Source: Marinimicrococcus sp033875255 (GTDB taxonomy: Bacteria; Pseudomonadota; Alphaproteobacteria; Geminicoccales; Geminicoccaceae). Taken from it: a DNA stretch of 64,000 nucleotides. The stretch covers positions 62,001 to 126,000 of the forward strand of contig JAWZSN010000014.1 of the NCBI GenBank assembly GCA_033875255.1, given 5' to 3'. Shown here one piece after another: positions 21,518-29,109 of the stretch (its first letter is position 1; each line of letters starts with the position of its first letter). The translations under genes and the position numbers were made by a program. The notes below the pieces were generated by a model. That model ran no database searches and was not told the origin of the DNA. It saw only the letters and a program-made list of their open reading frames with translations.

Positions 21518-21911
21518 CGCTTTTGGCCACATGCCAGAGAACCACGTGGTAGTGCGGCTTCTCCACGCCCGGATGGCCGGCATTGTAGTAGAGGTCGGTG
21601 CTGGTGACCCGCTCGCCGCCGACCGCCAGGTCCGAAAAGCCCTTTTGCGCCTCGATGTCCTCGAGCGGGATCATGTAGATGGTGCTGACCAGCCGCTCGT
21701 TGCGGTCGTAGGCGAGGAACGGGCCTGCCGGCAGGGTCGCGGGCTGCACGTAGAGCGCGCCCATCCCCGGCAGGAACTCGGGCAGGGCCACCAGCTCGCT
21801 CACCTTCTGGTAGTCGCCGCCGGGGGGCGCCTTGTCGGCCTGGGCGGCACAGGCCGTCCCGACCATGGCGAAGACGGCAGCGGCGATCACCGGCAGCAGG
21901 GGTTTGCGCAT
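21501..21911 (-). CDS. Exported protein of unknown function in the cupredoxin operon
   Basis: A 136-residue protein with an N-terminal signal (LLPVIAAAVFAMVGTACA; the TAC might act as a weak lipobox). The mature part reads EFLPGMGALYVQPATLPAG and PHYHVVLWHV, with several conserved-looking histidines near the end. I do not recognise the family. It lies between the ECF sigma gene and the cupredoxin gene and overlaps the latter, so the two products probably work together in the periplasm, perhaps as metal or redox partners. Confidence 0.65.
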   Translation of the reverse strand: MRKPLLPVIAAAVFAMVGTACAAQADKAPPGGDYQKVSELVALPEFLPGMGALYVQPATLPAGPFLAYDRNERLVSTIYMIPLEDIEAQKGFSDLAVGGERVTSTDLYYNAGHPGVEKPHYHVVLWHVAKSDAELE

Positions 21912-21954
21912 CGCTCTTTCCTCTCGGGTTTGCCCGCCGGCACGCTCCGGCGGC

Positions 21955-22710
21955 TCATCGGGTCGACTGGCGGCCAGGTCGTCGCGCCGCCGCGTCGAGG
22001 GCGGGACGGAGCCGGGCCAGAACGGTGGCGACGACGCGGTCGCAATGCGCGCCGCCGAACTCGAAGCTGCTCCGCGCCAGCAGGTCGAGGCGCGCACCCA
22101 GCGCCTCCTGGAGACGGCGGCGGGCGCGGTGGAAGCGGGTCTTGACCGTCTCCGGGCGCAGCGACAGCGTCTCGGCCGTCTCGGCCACGCTCATCTCCTC
22201 GATCGCGCGCAGGACGAAGACGGTGCGGAACTCGTCGGGAAGCGCGTCGATCGCGGCTTCCAGCACACGGCGCAGCTCGGCGCTGCCGGCCAGGCGCTCG
22301 GGGTCGGGCTGCTGCATGCTCATGGTCTCGATGCGCCGCATCAAGGCGCTCTCGCCGCCGTCGCGATGCTCGTCGAGCGAGACCACCCGGCCTCGCCGCC
22401 GCAGCCGGCCCAGCGCCTCGTTGAGGGCGATGCGGCCGAGCCAGGGAGCAAGGCCGCCGGCACCTGTGAACTCGCCCAGATGCGCATAGGCCCGCAGCCA
22501 GGTCTCCTGCACCACGTCCTCGGCCTCGGCGGCGTTTCTCAGAACGCTGCGCGCGAGGCGGAACAGGCGCCGGTTGTGGCGGCGCATCATCAGCTCGAAG
22601 GCGGCGGCATCGCCGGCGCGGATCCGCCCGACCAGCTCGAGGTCGCCCGCCGCCGCGGCGCTGGTGCGGTCGGGGACGTCCTGCTCGGGGAATGGCTGCG
22701 TCATGGTCAT
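21955..22710 (-). CDS. ECF RNA polymerase sigma factor (RpoE-like)
   Basis: A 251-residue sigma factor. Region 2 (FELMMRRHNRRLFRLARSV, then AEDVVQETWLRAYAHL) and region 4 (FVLRAIEEMSVAETAETLSL, then PETVKTRFHRARRRL) are clear, with an extra C-terminal segment of about 45 residues containing a Cys-His pair (GGAHCDR). The first ATG (22710) is used; a second lies two codons later. It is the first gene of the operon with the unknown exported protein and the cupredoxin. A GGGAACC followed by TTTTT about 30 bases upstream looks like an ECF-type -35, suggesting autoregulation. No membrane anti-sigma gene is adjacent. Confidence 0.88.
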   Translation of the reverse strand: MTMTQPFPEQDVPDRTSAAAAGDLELVGRIRAGDAAAFELMMRRHNRRLFRLARSVLRNAAEAEDVVQETWLRAYAHLGEFTGAGGLAPWLGRIALNEALGRLRRRGRVVSLDEHRDGGESALMRRIETMSMQQPDPERLAGSAELRRVLEAAIDALPDEFRTVFVLRAIEEMSVAETAETLSLRPETVKTRFHRARRRLQEALGARLDLLARSSFEFGGAHCDRVVATVLARLRPALDAAARRPGRQSTR

Positions 22711-22770
22711 GCAATCTCGATGCGCCGGGCAGAAAAAGGTTCCCGAAAAGGGTGCGGGGGCGGTGCCGAT

Positions 22771-22881
22771 CAAGGCGCTGCGCGCGGCCAGCTTTTGTTT
22801 TTTGTCAGTTCGCCGCGGTGCCTCTCCCGGGCGCCGCCGCAAAATCCAAAAAATCAGAAAAAAGCCGCGCGCAGCGCCTTG
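22771..22881. repeat. Intergenic inverted repeat, 18-bp arms, followed by T-rich tracts
   Basis: CAAGGCGCTGCGCGCGGC at 22771-22788 is the exact reverse complement of 22864-22881. Each arm is followed, reading inward, by a T-rich tract (22791 onward on plus; 22863 downward on minus). The minus-strand arm could end transcription of the folate operon. The same 18 bases recur at 30167-30184. Confidence 0.85.
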
Positions 22882-22895
22882 GCCCGGCGCCGCTC

Positions 22896-23630
22896 TCACG
22901 GACCCGGCTCGTCCTCCTCCCCGAGCCCCAGCCACGCCGGATCCAGCTCGTGCATGAAGCAGGGCGGCGAGGCGAAGCCCCGCGGCTCGTCCTCGTCCGC
23001 CGGCGGGCCGGCGGGGCGGCGCGTCACCCCGGCCTCGGTGACGATGGCGTCCATGGGAATGTCGTGGGGTTGCGGATGGATGGTGGGAAGGCGGGCCAGC
23101 TCGTGGCCGATGCCGATGGTGAAGGGCCGGGGCGTCATCGCCGCCAGGGTACGGTCGTAATAGCCGCCGCCGTGGCCCAGCCGGTAGCCGCGCGCATCGA
23201 AGCCCACCAGCGGCACCAGCAGGACGGAAGGCTGCACGAGCCGTCGCTCGGCCGGCACCGGGATGTCCCAGATCCCGCGGGCCAGGGCCGCCCCGGGATG
23301 CCACGCCCAGAACTCGAGCGGCCGCTTTTTCTCGATCACCACCGGCAGGGCCGCCCGCGCCCCCTGCCCGATGAGGCCGCGGACCAGGCCGTGGACGCCG
23401 ATCTCGCCGCGAAAGGGCCAGTAAAAGCCGAGCAGGACCCCGGCCAGCCCGGGGAACTGGGTGCCGATCAGCTCCTCGATCCGCCTTTGGCAGCGCTGCC
23501 GCTCGGTGGCCGAAAGCCCCTGCCGCCTGGCGATCAGCTCGCGGCGACGCTCCCGCCGCCACTGGACCACGCCTTCTGCCGGCTCCCCGGCTGCCGGCTC
23601 CCCGGCCGCCGGCTTGCTGGTCCGGCTCAT
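22896..23630 (-). CDS. 5-formyltetrahydrofolate cyclo-ligase
   Basis: A 244-residue enzyme that converts 5-formyl-THF to 5,10-methenyl-THF with ATP. The family signature GYRLGHGGGYYDRTLA is present, along with LLGFYWPFRGEIG and LLVPLVGFDARG. An N-terminal extension holds the duplicated PAAGEPAAGEPAEG, an apparent slippage repeat. The start at 23630 overlaps the stop of the DUF488 gene by 4 bases. It is the last gene of a three-gene operon with DUF488 and an AhpD-like protein. Confidence 0.92.
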   Translation of the reverse strand: MSRTSKPAAGEPAAGEPAEGVVQWRRERRRELIARRQGLSATERQRCQRRIEELIGTQFPGLAGVLLGFYWPFRGEIGVHGLVRGLIGQGARAALPVVIEKKRPLEFWAWHPGAALARGIWDIPVPAERRLVQPSVLLVPLVGFDARGYRLGHGGGYYDRTLAAMTPRPFTIGIGHELARLPTIHPQPHDIPMDAIVTEAGVTRRPAGPPADEDEPRGFASPPCFMHELDPAWLGLGEEDEPGP

Positions 23631-23983
23631 CGCCGCCGCCGCCGCTCGAGATGCTCCTTGAGCGCCACGGCATTGTTGTGCTCGGTGTCCCTGGCCGCGA
23701 AGACCAGGGTGAGGCGGCCATGGACGGCGCGCTCCGCCAGCTCCCCGACTGCTTTCTCCTGCTCCTCGAGCTCGCGCTCGTAGCGCTTCTTGAACTCGTC
23801 CCATTTCTCGGGATCGTGGCCGAACCACTTGCGCAGCCCGCTGCTCGGCGCCAGCTCCTTGAGCCAGCCGTCGAGCCGGAGATCCTTCCTGGCGATGCCG
23901 CGCGGCCAGATGCGGTCGACCAGCACCCGCTGCCCGTCGTTCCTCGCCGGCTCCTCTTGGGCACGCTTCACCGCAACCGTCAT
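23627..23983 (-). CDS. DUF488 family protein
   Basis: A 118-residue cytoplasmic protein. It carries the DUF488 motifs VLVDRIWPRGIARKDLRLDGW, APSSGLRKWFGHDPEKWDEF and LTLVFAARDTEHNNAVALKE. The function is unknown; the family is widespread and often lies with stress or repair genes. Four-base overlaps on both sides (23627-23630 and 23980-23983) show tight translational coupling with its neighbours. Confidence 0.9.
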   Translation of the reverse strand: MTVAVKRAQEEPARNDGQRVLVDRIWPRGIARKDLRLDGWLKELAPSSGLRKWFGHDPEKWDEFKKRYERELEEQEKAVGELAERAVHGRLTLVFAARDTEHNNAVALKEHLERRRRR

Positions 23984-24339
23984 CCCTGCTCTCCCTCGTG
24001 CCCGCCGCCGCCCGGCTCGCCGGCCTCGTCGAGCGCCAGCAGCGCGTGGGCATAGGCGCCGCCCGCGCGCATCTCGGCAGCGACCCAGATCGCCTCCATG
24101 AGCTGGGCCCGGGTGGCCCCCTCGCGGAGCGCCGCCTTCGTGTGGCCCCTGATGCACCAGGGGCACTGGGTAACGTGGGCCACCGCCACCGCGATCAGCT
24201 GCTTGGTTCCGGCCGGCAGGGCGCCATCCTTGAAGACCGCCTGGCCGAAGGCGCGAAACGCCGCCTCGGCGTCGGGCGCCAGCTCGCGCCGCCGGCGCGC
24301 CAGCTCGCGGGTCCTCTCCGCATCGATGCTCCCGCTCAT
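23980..24339 (-). CDS. Carboxymuconolactone decarboxylase / AhpD-like protein
   Basis: A 119-residue protein. It contains the AhpD-type redox motif CPWC in AHVTQCPWCIRGHTKAALREGAT, followed by MEAIWVAAEMRAGGAYAHA. Such proteins act in peroxide defence or as small-molecule decarboxylases; the CxxC with the downstream His (GH) favours a redox role. The start at 24339 has a GGAG at good spacing, whereas the ATG at 24354 does not. It is the first gene of the operon leading to DUF488 and the folate enzyme. Confidence 0.88.
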   Translation of the reverse strand: MSGSIDAERTRELARRRRELAPDAEAAFRAFGQAVFKDGALPAGTKQLIAVAVAHVTQCPWCIRGHTKAALREGATRAQLMEAIWVAAEMRAGGAYAHALLALDEAGEPGGGGHEGEQG

Positions 24340-24525
24340 GACTGCTCCTTTCATCTGCCGGTGATCCGTCACCCGCCCGTGGCGAGGCGTGCTGCGAGGA
24401 GGACGCCCAGGAGAATCGTCAGGATCCGCCGCCCCGTCCGCGGGTGCTGCCGTCGGGGCGGGCTCCAGCGGACGCTGCTCAGCGCGTCGCACCAGTGCCA
24501 CGGGTCGATAAAGCCGGAGCCGGGC

Positions 24526-24822
24526 TCATGCCCGGCGGGCGGCGGGGGCGCGCCGCGCATGCGCATCCAGCATCTCCGCACTGTGGCGGAAGGCCTCGGC
24601 GATCAGCACGCCGGCGCCGACATCGATCGCCCGGTTGGCGGCAATGGCGACCAGGGCGGCAAGCGTGGCGCCGTGGCCGTGCCGGACGGCGCTTTGTGCG
24701 ATGACCGGCGCCAGCTCGCGCACGCAGCCGGCAAAGCACTGCAGGGCGGGGTCGTCGATCGCTCCCTCGACGTCGAGATAGAACGTGTCCCCCGAAACGG
24801 CCTTCGCGGGTCTCGTCGCCAT
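24526..24822 (-). CDS. Small hypothetical protein divergent from the LysR gene
   Basis: A 98-residue protein I do not recognise. It reads SGDTFYLDVEGAIDDPALQC, then FAGCVRELAPVIAQSAVRHG and an Ala-rich amphipathic stretch, ending in a basic Arg/Ala tail. It lacks a signal peptide and transmembrane helix. It is divergent from a LysR regulator across a 141-bp spacer rich in palindromes, so it is the likeliest target of that regulator. Codon third positions are GC-rich like real genes here, which supports coding. Confidence 0.6.
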   Translation of the reverse strand: MATRPAKAVSGDTFYLDVEGAIDDPALQCFAGCVRELAPVIAQSAVRHGHGATLAALVAIAANRAIDVGAGVLIAEAFRHSAEMLDAHARRAPAARRA

Positions 24823-24897
24823 CACCGGCCCTCCCCTCGCACCGCCGCCCGGGGCGGCGGTCTGCTGCCGCTTGACCTTCACATGGGCACAGGAATG

Positions 24898-24917
24898 ATA
24901 TTTGACAAACGAAATAT
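24898..24917. promoter_or_regulatory. LysR-type binding site (T-N11-A dyad)
   Basis: ATATTT (24898-24903) pairs with AAATAT (24912-24917) around an 8-base centre, containing the T-N11-A pattern of LysR boxes. It is in the spacer between the LysR gene and the small divergent gene, in the only AT-rich patch of the area. Confidence 0.65.
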
Positions 24918-24930
24918 AATGCGACTTCAT

Positions 24931-24956
24931 ATCGGTTAGGCCGATTTTAAAATCGG
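24931..24956. promoter_or_regulatory. Overlapping palindromes just upstream of the LysR start
   Basis: CCGATTTTAAAATCGG (24941-24956) is a perfect 16-bp palindrome ending 7 bases before the ATG. Its left half also pairs with ATCGG at 24931-24935, giving two mutually exclusive stems. It is suitable for autorepression or for an RNA switch masking the ribosome site. Confidence 0.6.
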
Positions 24957-24963
24957 AGCCGCC

Positions 24964-25830
24964 ATGGATACCGAGCTGGCGCGGACTTTTCTCACGGTCA
25001 TTGCCGCGGGCAGCTTCGTCGGCGCCGCCGAGCTTTTGCATGTCAGCCAGTCGACCGTCAGTGCCCGGATCCGCGCCCTCGAGGAGCAGCTCGGCTGCAG
25101 CCTGTTCGTCCGCAACAAGGCCGGAACCCGGCTCACCGCGGCCGGCCGGCAGTTCCACAAGCATGCCGCCGTCCTGGTGCGCACGGTCGAGCAGGCGCGC
25201 CAGGATGCCGGCACGCCGTCCGGCTTCGACGGGGTCCTGACGGTGGGCGGGCGCTTCGGCTTGTGGGAGGAGCTGCTGCTCGCCTGGCTGCCGCTGATGC
25301 GCCGGGCGGCACCGGGGATCCTGCTGCGCGCGGAGATCGGCTTCGAGGAGGAGCTCATGCGCGGGCTTCTCGAGGGGCGGCTCGACATCGCCGTCATGTA
25401 TACGCCGCAGAGCCGGCCGGGACTCGCGGTGGAGCGCCTGCTCGAGGAGCGTCTGGTCCTCGTGGCGAGCGAGCCCGAGGCGCCGCCGGCGCCCGCCCGG
25501 GGCTACGTCCTGGTCGATTGGGGGCCGGAGTTCCTGGCCCAGCACAATGTCTTCTTCCCGGCCTTCAGCAGCGCCGGGCTCATGGTCAATATCGGCTGGC
25601 TGGGCCTGCAGCATATCCGCCGGCACGGCGGCTCGGGCTATTTTCCGCTGCGCCTGGTGGCGGACGAGCTGCGCCGGGGCCGGCTGCACCGCGTGCCGGA
25701 CGCGCCCGAGTTCCGCCTTCCCGCCTATCTCGTCCATCCCGAGGAGCCGGCCGACGCGGCCCTCGACGCGGCGCTGGGCCTGATGCGCGGTCTCGCGGCT
25801 TCGGGGCGCGCGGAAGAGGAAAAGGCTTAA
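24964..25830 (+). CDS. LysR-family transcriptional regulator
   Basis: A 288-residue regulator. The N-terminal winged helix reads FLTVIAAGSFVGAAELLHVS, then QSTVSARIRALEEQLGCSLF, the standard LysR signature. The C-terminal domain has the two-lobed substrate-binding fold, including RLDIAVMYTPQSRPGLAVE. The start follows GGAG at 24956. It is divergent from the 98-residue unknown gene with a LysR box between them. The co-inducer is unknown. Confidence 0.93.
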   Translation: MDTELARTFLTVIAAGSFVGAAELLHVSQSTVSARIRALEEQLGCSLFVRNKAGTRLTAAGRQFHKHAAVLVRTVEQARQDAGTPSGFDGVLTVGGRFGLWEELLLAWLPLMRRAAPGILLRAEIGFEEELMRGLLEGRLDIAVMYTPQSRPGLAVERLLEERLVLVASEPEAPPAPARGYVLVDWGPEFLAQHNVFFPAFSSAGLMVNIGWLGLQHIRRHGGSGYFPLRLVADELRRGRLHRVPDAPEFRLPAYLVHPEEPADAALDAALGLMRGLAASGRAEEEKA

Positions 25831-25841
25831 TATCCAAGGCT

Positions 25842-25854
25842 ATATTGCCAATAT
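25842..25854. promoter_or_regulatory. AT-rich palindrome after the LysR gene
   Basis: ATATTG-C-CAATAT, a perfect dyad with a one-base centre, in the 246-bp spacer between the LysR stop and the second Rnk-like gene. It is probably an operator for the downstream gene; no regulator can be assigned. Confidence 0.4.
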
Positions 25855-26076
25855 GATTTAAGTCATGATTTCGCCGTGTCGGCGGTGTGACTTGGCAAAA
25901 ACTCGAGATCTTTGACCGTCGCGATACAAGAATTCATTTGCTATTCTTGCCAGCGATGCTATCTGGTGGCCGGCGCCGTCTTGTGCCGACCCCGGCGCCT
26001 CATGTCCATTTCCTGCGGATCCCCCGGGTGCCGGCCCGGCGGGCATGCCGCCTTGCCTGCCGACTGGAGGTCAGCG

Positions 26077-26634
26077 ATGGTGGCGTTGTCCCTGATCAGG
26101 TCCGTCCTCCACGAGAGCTCCGAGCTCGACGCGGCCCGGCCGGCGGCCCTGGCGACGGTGCTGCCGCACCAGCGCGCCCAGGACGATCTCCTGCCGCCGA
26201 TCTATGTCACCGAGACCGATTACGAGCGGCTGCGCGGGCTGGCCGACCGGCGCGGCGGGCGCGGCACGCCGGTGACGCGCTTTCTCGCCGCCGAGCTGGA
26301 CCGGGCGCATGTCTGCGCGCCCGAGGCGATCCCCGGCGACGCCGTGACCATGGGCTCGCAGGTGGTGTTCCGGATCAGCACGGCCGAGGAGGAGCGGGCC
26401 ACGGTCCTGGCCTATCCCCTGCCCTATCTGCCGAGCCGCGAGCATCTCTCGATCCTCACCCCGCTGGGCGTGGCCCTGCTCGGCCTGCGCCCGGCCTGCC
26501 GCATGCCGTTCATGAGCCCCGAGGGGATCCCCGGCATCGTCCAGGTCGAGCAGGTGCCCTTCCAGCCCGAGGCCTGGCAGCGCGGCGACGGTCCGGCCAC
26601 CGGGGCGCCGGTGCCGGCGCTCGAGCCCGGCTGA
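26077..26634 (+). CDS. Second Rnk/GreA-C-domain protein
   Basis: A 185-residue protein homologous in design to the one at 20103-20567. It has IYVTETDYERLRGLADRRGG in the helical part and VTMGSQVVFRISTAEEERATVLAYPLP followed by LSILTPLGVALLGLRP in the GreA-type domain. The phrase AHVCAPEAIPGDAVTMGS matches classic Rnk more closely than the first copy does. The ATG at 26077 follows GGAGG; earlier ATG codons lack a site. It would act on RNA polymerase. It differs by about 30 extra N-terminal and 20 extra C-terminal residues. Confidence 0.88.
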   Translation: MVALSLIRSVLHESSELDAARPAALATVLPHQRAQDDLLPPIYVTETDYERLRGLADRRGGRGTPVTRFLAAELDRAHVCAPEAIPGDAVTMGSQVVFRISTAEEERATVLAYPLPYLPSREHLSILTPLGVALLGLRPACRMPFMSPEGIPGIVQVEQVPFQPEAWQRGDGPATGAPVPALEPG

Positions 26635-26656
26635 GCCGGCCGGCGCCTGCGGGCCC

Positions 26657-28003
26657 TCACGTTCCCGCGGCGCCGCCCAGGCAATGGAGGTCGAGGCGCG
26701 GCAGGTCGGCCGGCAGCCGGTCGAGCAGCGCCGGCAGCGGCTTGCCGATCAAAGCGAGGCGCCACGGGCCCGCGGCGTCGGCCAGATCCGTCCGCAGACA
26801 GGCGCGAAGCGGCGCGGCGAGGCCGGCGGCCCGCTCGGGAGCGCCCTTCGGGTCGAGCTCGGGGTCGAGAATGTCGAGCCGGTAGCCGGCGGCGAGCAAC
26901 CGCTCGGCCAGCCTCACCAGCGGGCTCGCCCGCAAATCGTCGGTACCCGGCTTGAAGGAGAGGCCCAGGAGGAGCACCGGGCCCGGCGGCGGCAGCAGGC
27001 CGCGCACGTGGCCCTCGAGCCAGGCCAGATGCGCGTCGTTGCTGGCCAGCACGCCGGCCATGAGCGGCAGATCGAGGCCGCGCGCCTGGCCCAGCGCCAG
27101 CAGCGATCCCAGGTCCTTGGGCAGGCAGGCGCCGCCGAACGGGGCTCCGGGCCGCAGATAGGCGGCCGAGAGGTTGAGCCGGCGGTCGGCCAGCAGCAGC
27201 CGCATCACGGCCTGCGGGTCGACCCCGCCGGCCAGGCACAGCCGGCCGATCTCGTTGGCGAAGGCGACCTTGAGGGCGTGGAAGCTGTTGTCGACCAGCT
27301 TGAGGGTCTCGGCCTCGGCGAAGCTCGTCTCGAAGAGCGGCGCGTCGAGCCCGTCATGGAGCCCCTCGAGGCGCCGCCCGACGCCCGGCCGGCGCTCGCC
27401 CAGAACGATCCGCGAGGGGCCCAGCTGGTCGGCCACGGCGCTGCCCTCGCGCAGGAACTCGGGATGATAGACGGCCTCCCACGAGCTGCCCGGCGGCGCG
27501 CCGCTTTCCGCCTCGAGGAGCGGCAGGACGGTCTCGTCCATGGCGCCCGGCGGCATGGTGCTGCGATAGGCCAGCAGCAAAGGCGGCAGGTCCGTCGCGC
27601 GGCGGCGCAGCAGGCGCCCCAGGGTCCGGCTCGCCGTCTCGACCTCGCCCAGCGCGAGGCCGCCGCCCGCGTGCGGCGGCGTGCCCACGCAGACCAGCAC
27701 CAGGTCGAGCCCCGCCAGCTCCTCCAGCCGGCCGGCCACGGCGAGGCGGCCGGCCGCAAGGCCGCGCTCCAGCCGCTCCGCCACGCCCGGCTCGTGCACC
27801 GGGGCCTGGCCGCGGGCGACCCGGCCCGCCCGCGTCGCGTCGGGATCGACCGCCAGCACCCGGTGACCGGCCTCGAGCAGGCAGGCCGCCATGGTGGCGC
27901 CGACATGGCCGAGGCCCAGAACGGCGATGTCCAGGGGGCGCCGCGCCTTCCTGCCCGGCTCTGCCACGATCCGCTCTCTCCCGCTGTCGCTCTCGCCGCG
28001 CAT
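26657..28003 (-). CDS. UDP-glucose/GDP-mannose dehydrogenase family protein
   Basis: A 448-residue NAD-dependent enzyme that oxidises a nucleotide sugar to its uronic acid. The Rossmann start is IAVLGLGHVGATMAACLLEAGH. The active-site cysteine lies in GGACLPKDL, as in AlgD and UDP-glucose dehydrogenases, and LLGLSFKPGTDDLRASP marks the UDP-binding domain. The start at 28003 is uncertain; a GTG about 12 codons later is possible. It is divergent from the glycosyltransferase pair and could supply UDP-glucuronate, the substrate of the decarboxylase at 35429-36472. Confidence 0.9.
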   Translation of the reverse strand: MRGESDSGRERIVAEPGRKARRPLDIAVLGLGHVGATMAACLLEAGHRVLAVDPDATRAGRVARGQAPVHEPGVAERLERGLAAGRLAVAGRLEELAGLDLVLVCVGTPPHAGGGLALGEVETASRTLGRLLRRRATDLPPLLLAYRSTMPPGAMDETVLPLLEAESGAPPGSSWEAVYHPEFLREGSAVADQLGPSRIVLGERRPGVGRRLEGLHDGLDAPLFETSFAEAETLKLVDNSFHALKVAFANEIGRLCLAGGVDPQAVMRLLLADRRLNLSAAYLRPGAPFGGACLPKDLGSLLALGQARGLDLPLMAGVLASNDAHLAWLEGHVRGLLPPPGPVLLLGLSFKPGTDDLRASPLVRLAERLLAAGYRLDILDPELDPKGAPERAAGLAAPLRACLRTDLADAAGPWRLALIGKPLPALLDRLPADLPRLDLHCLGGAAGT

Positions 28004-28131
28004 GCTACCCGCCGTTTTGGCGCGGCGTCTGCCGCAGGCGGCGACGCTTCCCGGTCCGCCATATCGTCGTATGCCGGAAATTGGCGGCCGCATCTTTCCG
28101 GGCTCGCGCGAATGGTGGATTTTTGCCCGTC

Positions 28132-29109
28132 ATGACCATGGACCTCTCGATCATCGTGCCGCTCTTCAACGAGGAAGAGAACGTGCACCTGATGCACCAG
28201 GCGATCGTCGACGCCGTGCGACCGCTCGGGCTGCGCACCGAGATCCTGTTCGTCGACGACGGATCGCGCGACGCCACCTTCGCGCGCTGTCTGGAGATGC
28301 AGCGCGCCCTGCCGCCGGTGGCCGAGGGCGAGCCGCATCTGCGGCTGGTCAAGCTGCGCCGCAATTACGGCCAGACCGCCGCCATGGCGGCCGGAATCGA
28401 GCAGGCGCGCGGCCGGGTGCTGATCACCATGGACGGCGATCTGCAGAACGACCCGGGCGACATCCCGCTCTTTCTCGAGAAGATCGAGGAGGGCTACGAT
28501 CTCGTGGTGGGCTGGCGCCACCAGCGCAAGGACCACTGGTCCAGGGTGCTGCCCTCGAAGGTCGCCAACTGGCTGATCGGCAAGATCACCGGCGTGCCCA
28601 TCAAGGACAATGGCTGCTCGCTCAAGGCCTACCGCGCCGATCTCATCAAGGAGATCCCGCTCTATGCCGAGATGCACCGTTTCATTCCGGCCATGGCGTC
28701 CTTGGGCGGGGCCAGCATCGCCGAGATCAAGGTGCGCCACCATCCGCGCCGCTTCGGCCAGTCCAAGTACGGCTTCTCGCGAATCTACAAGGTATTCGCC
28801 GATCTCATCACGATCCGCACGATCCTGTCCTTCGCCCGCCGGCCGATGGTCTGGCTGGGCGGGGCGGCGGGGCTGGCCGGCCTTGCCGGCCTTGCGGCAC
28901 TCGTGGCCGCCCTGACCTTCATCGACGACCCGCGCAGCAGCGGCGTCGTCTTCCAGGGCCTCAGCATGCTGTTTGGAGCCTTGATGTTCTTCATGCTCTT
29001 CCTGGGCTTCTTGTGCCAGCTCATCTACGGCGTGCGGGCGCCGCGCCTGCACGCCTTCCGCCGGCTGGCGGCCCGCCCGGTGCTGACCGGCACGGACGGC
29101 GCGGCATGA
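28132..29109 (+). CDS. Family 2 membrane glycosyltransferase (GtrB/DPM1-like)
   Basis: A 325-residue enzyme that transfers a sugar, probably to undecaprenyl phosphate. The GT-A domain has SIIVPLFNEEENVHLMHQA, the nucleotide motif FVDDGSRD and the metal site TMDGDLQNDPGDI, followed by the acceptor-side NGCSLKAYR and RFGQSKYGFSR. Two C-terminal transmembrane helices (about 240-262 and 275-302) anchor it. Its stop overlaps the next start by ATGA, so it is produced together with the degenerate partner at 29106. Confidence 0.9.
   Translation: MTMDLSIIVPLFNEEENVHLMHQAIVDAVRPLGLRTEILFVDDGSRDATFARCLEMQRALPPVAEGEPHLRLVKLRRNYGQTAAMAAGIEQARGRVLITMDGDLQNDPGDIPLFLEKIEEGYDLVVGWRHQRKDHWSRVLPSKVANWLIGKITGVPIKDNGCSLKAYRADLIKEIPLYAEMHRFIPAMASLGGASIAEIKVRHHPRRFGQSKYGFSRIYKVFADLITIRTILSFARRPMVWLGGAAGLAGLAGLAALVAALTFIDDPRSSGVVFQGLSMLFGALMFFMLFLGFLCQLIYGVRAPRLHAFRRLAARPVLTGTDGAA

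Noticed and set aside
23581..23610. Repeat in the start of the cyclo-ligase gene as a regulatory array
   Set aside because: It encodes the in-frame duplication PAAGEPAAGEP and is better explained as simple slippage in coding sequence.
24369..24581. Possible 70-residue leftward protein with a hydrophobic C-terminus (ILTILLGVLLAARLATGG)
   Set aside because: It overlaps the end of the 98-residue gene, has no good start site, and the N-terminal half looks like random high-GC translation. A very short membrane peptide cannot be excluded.
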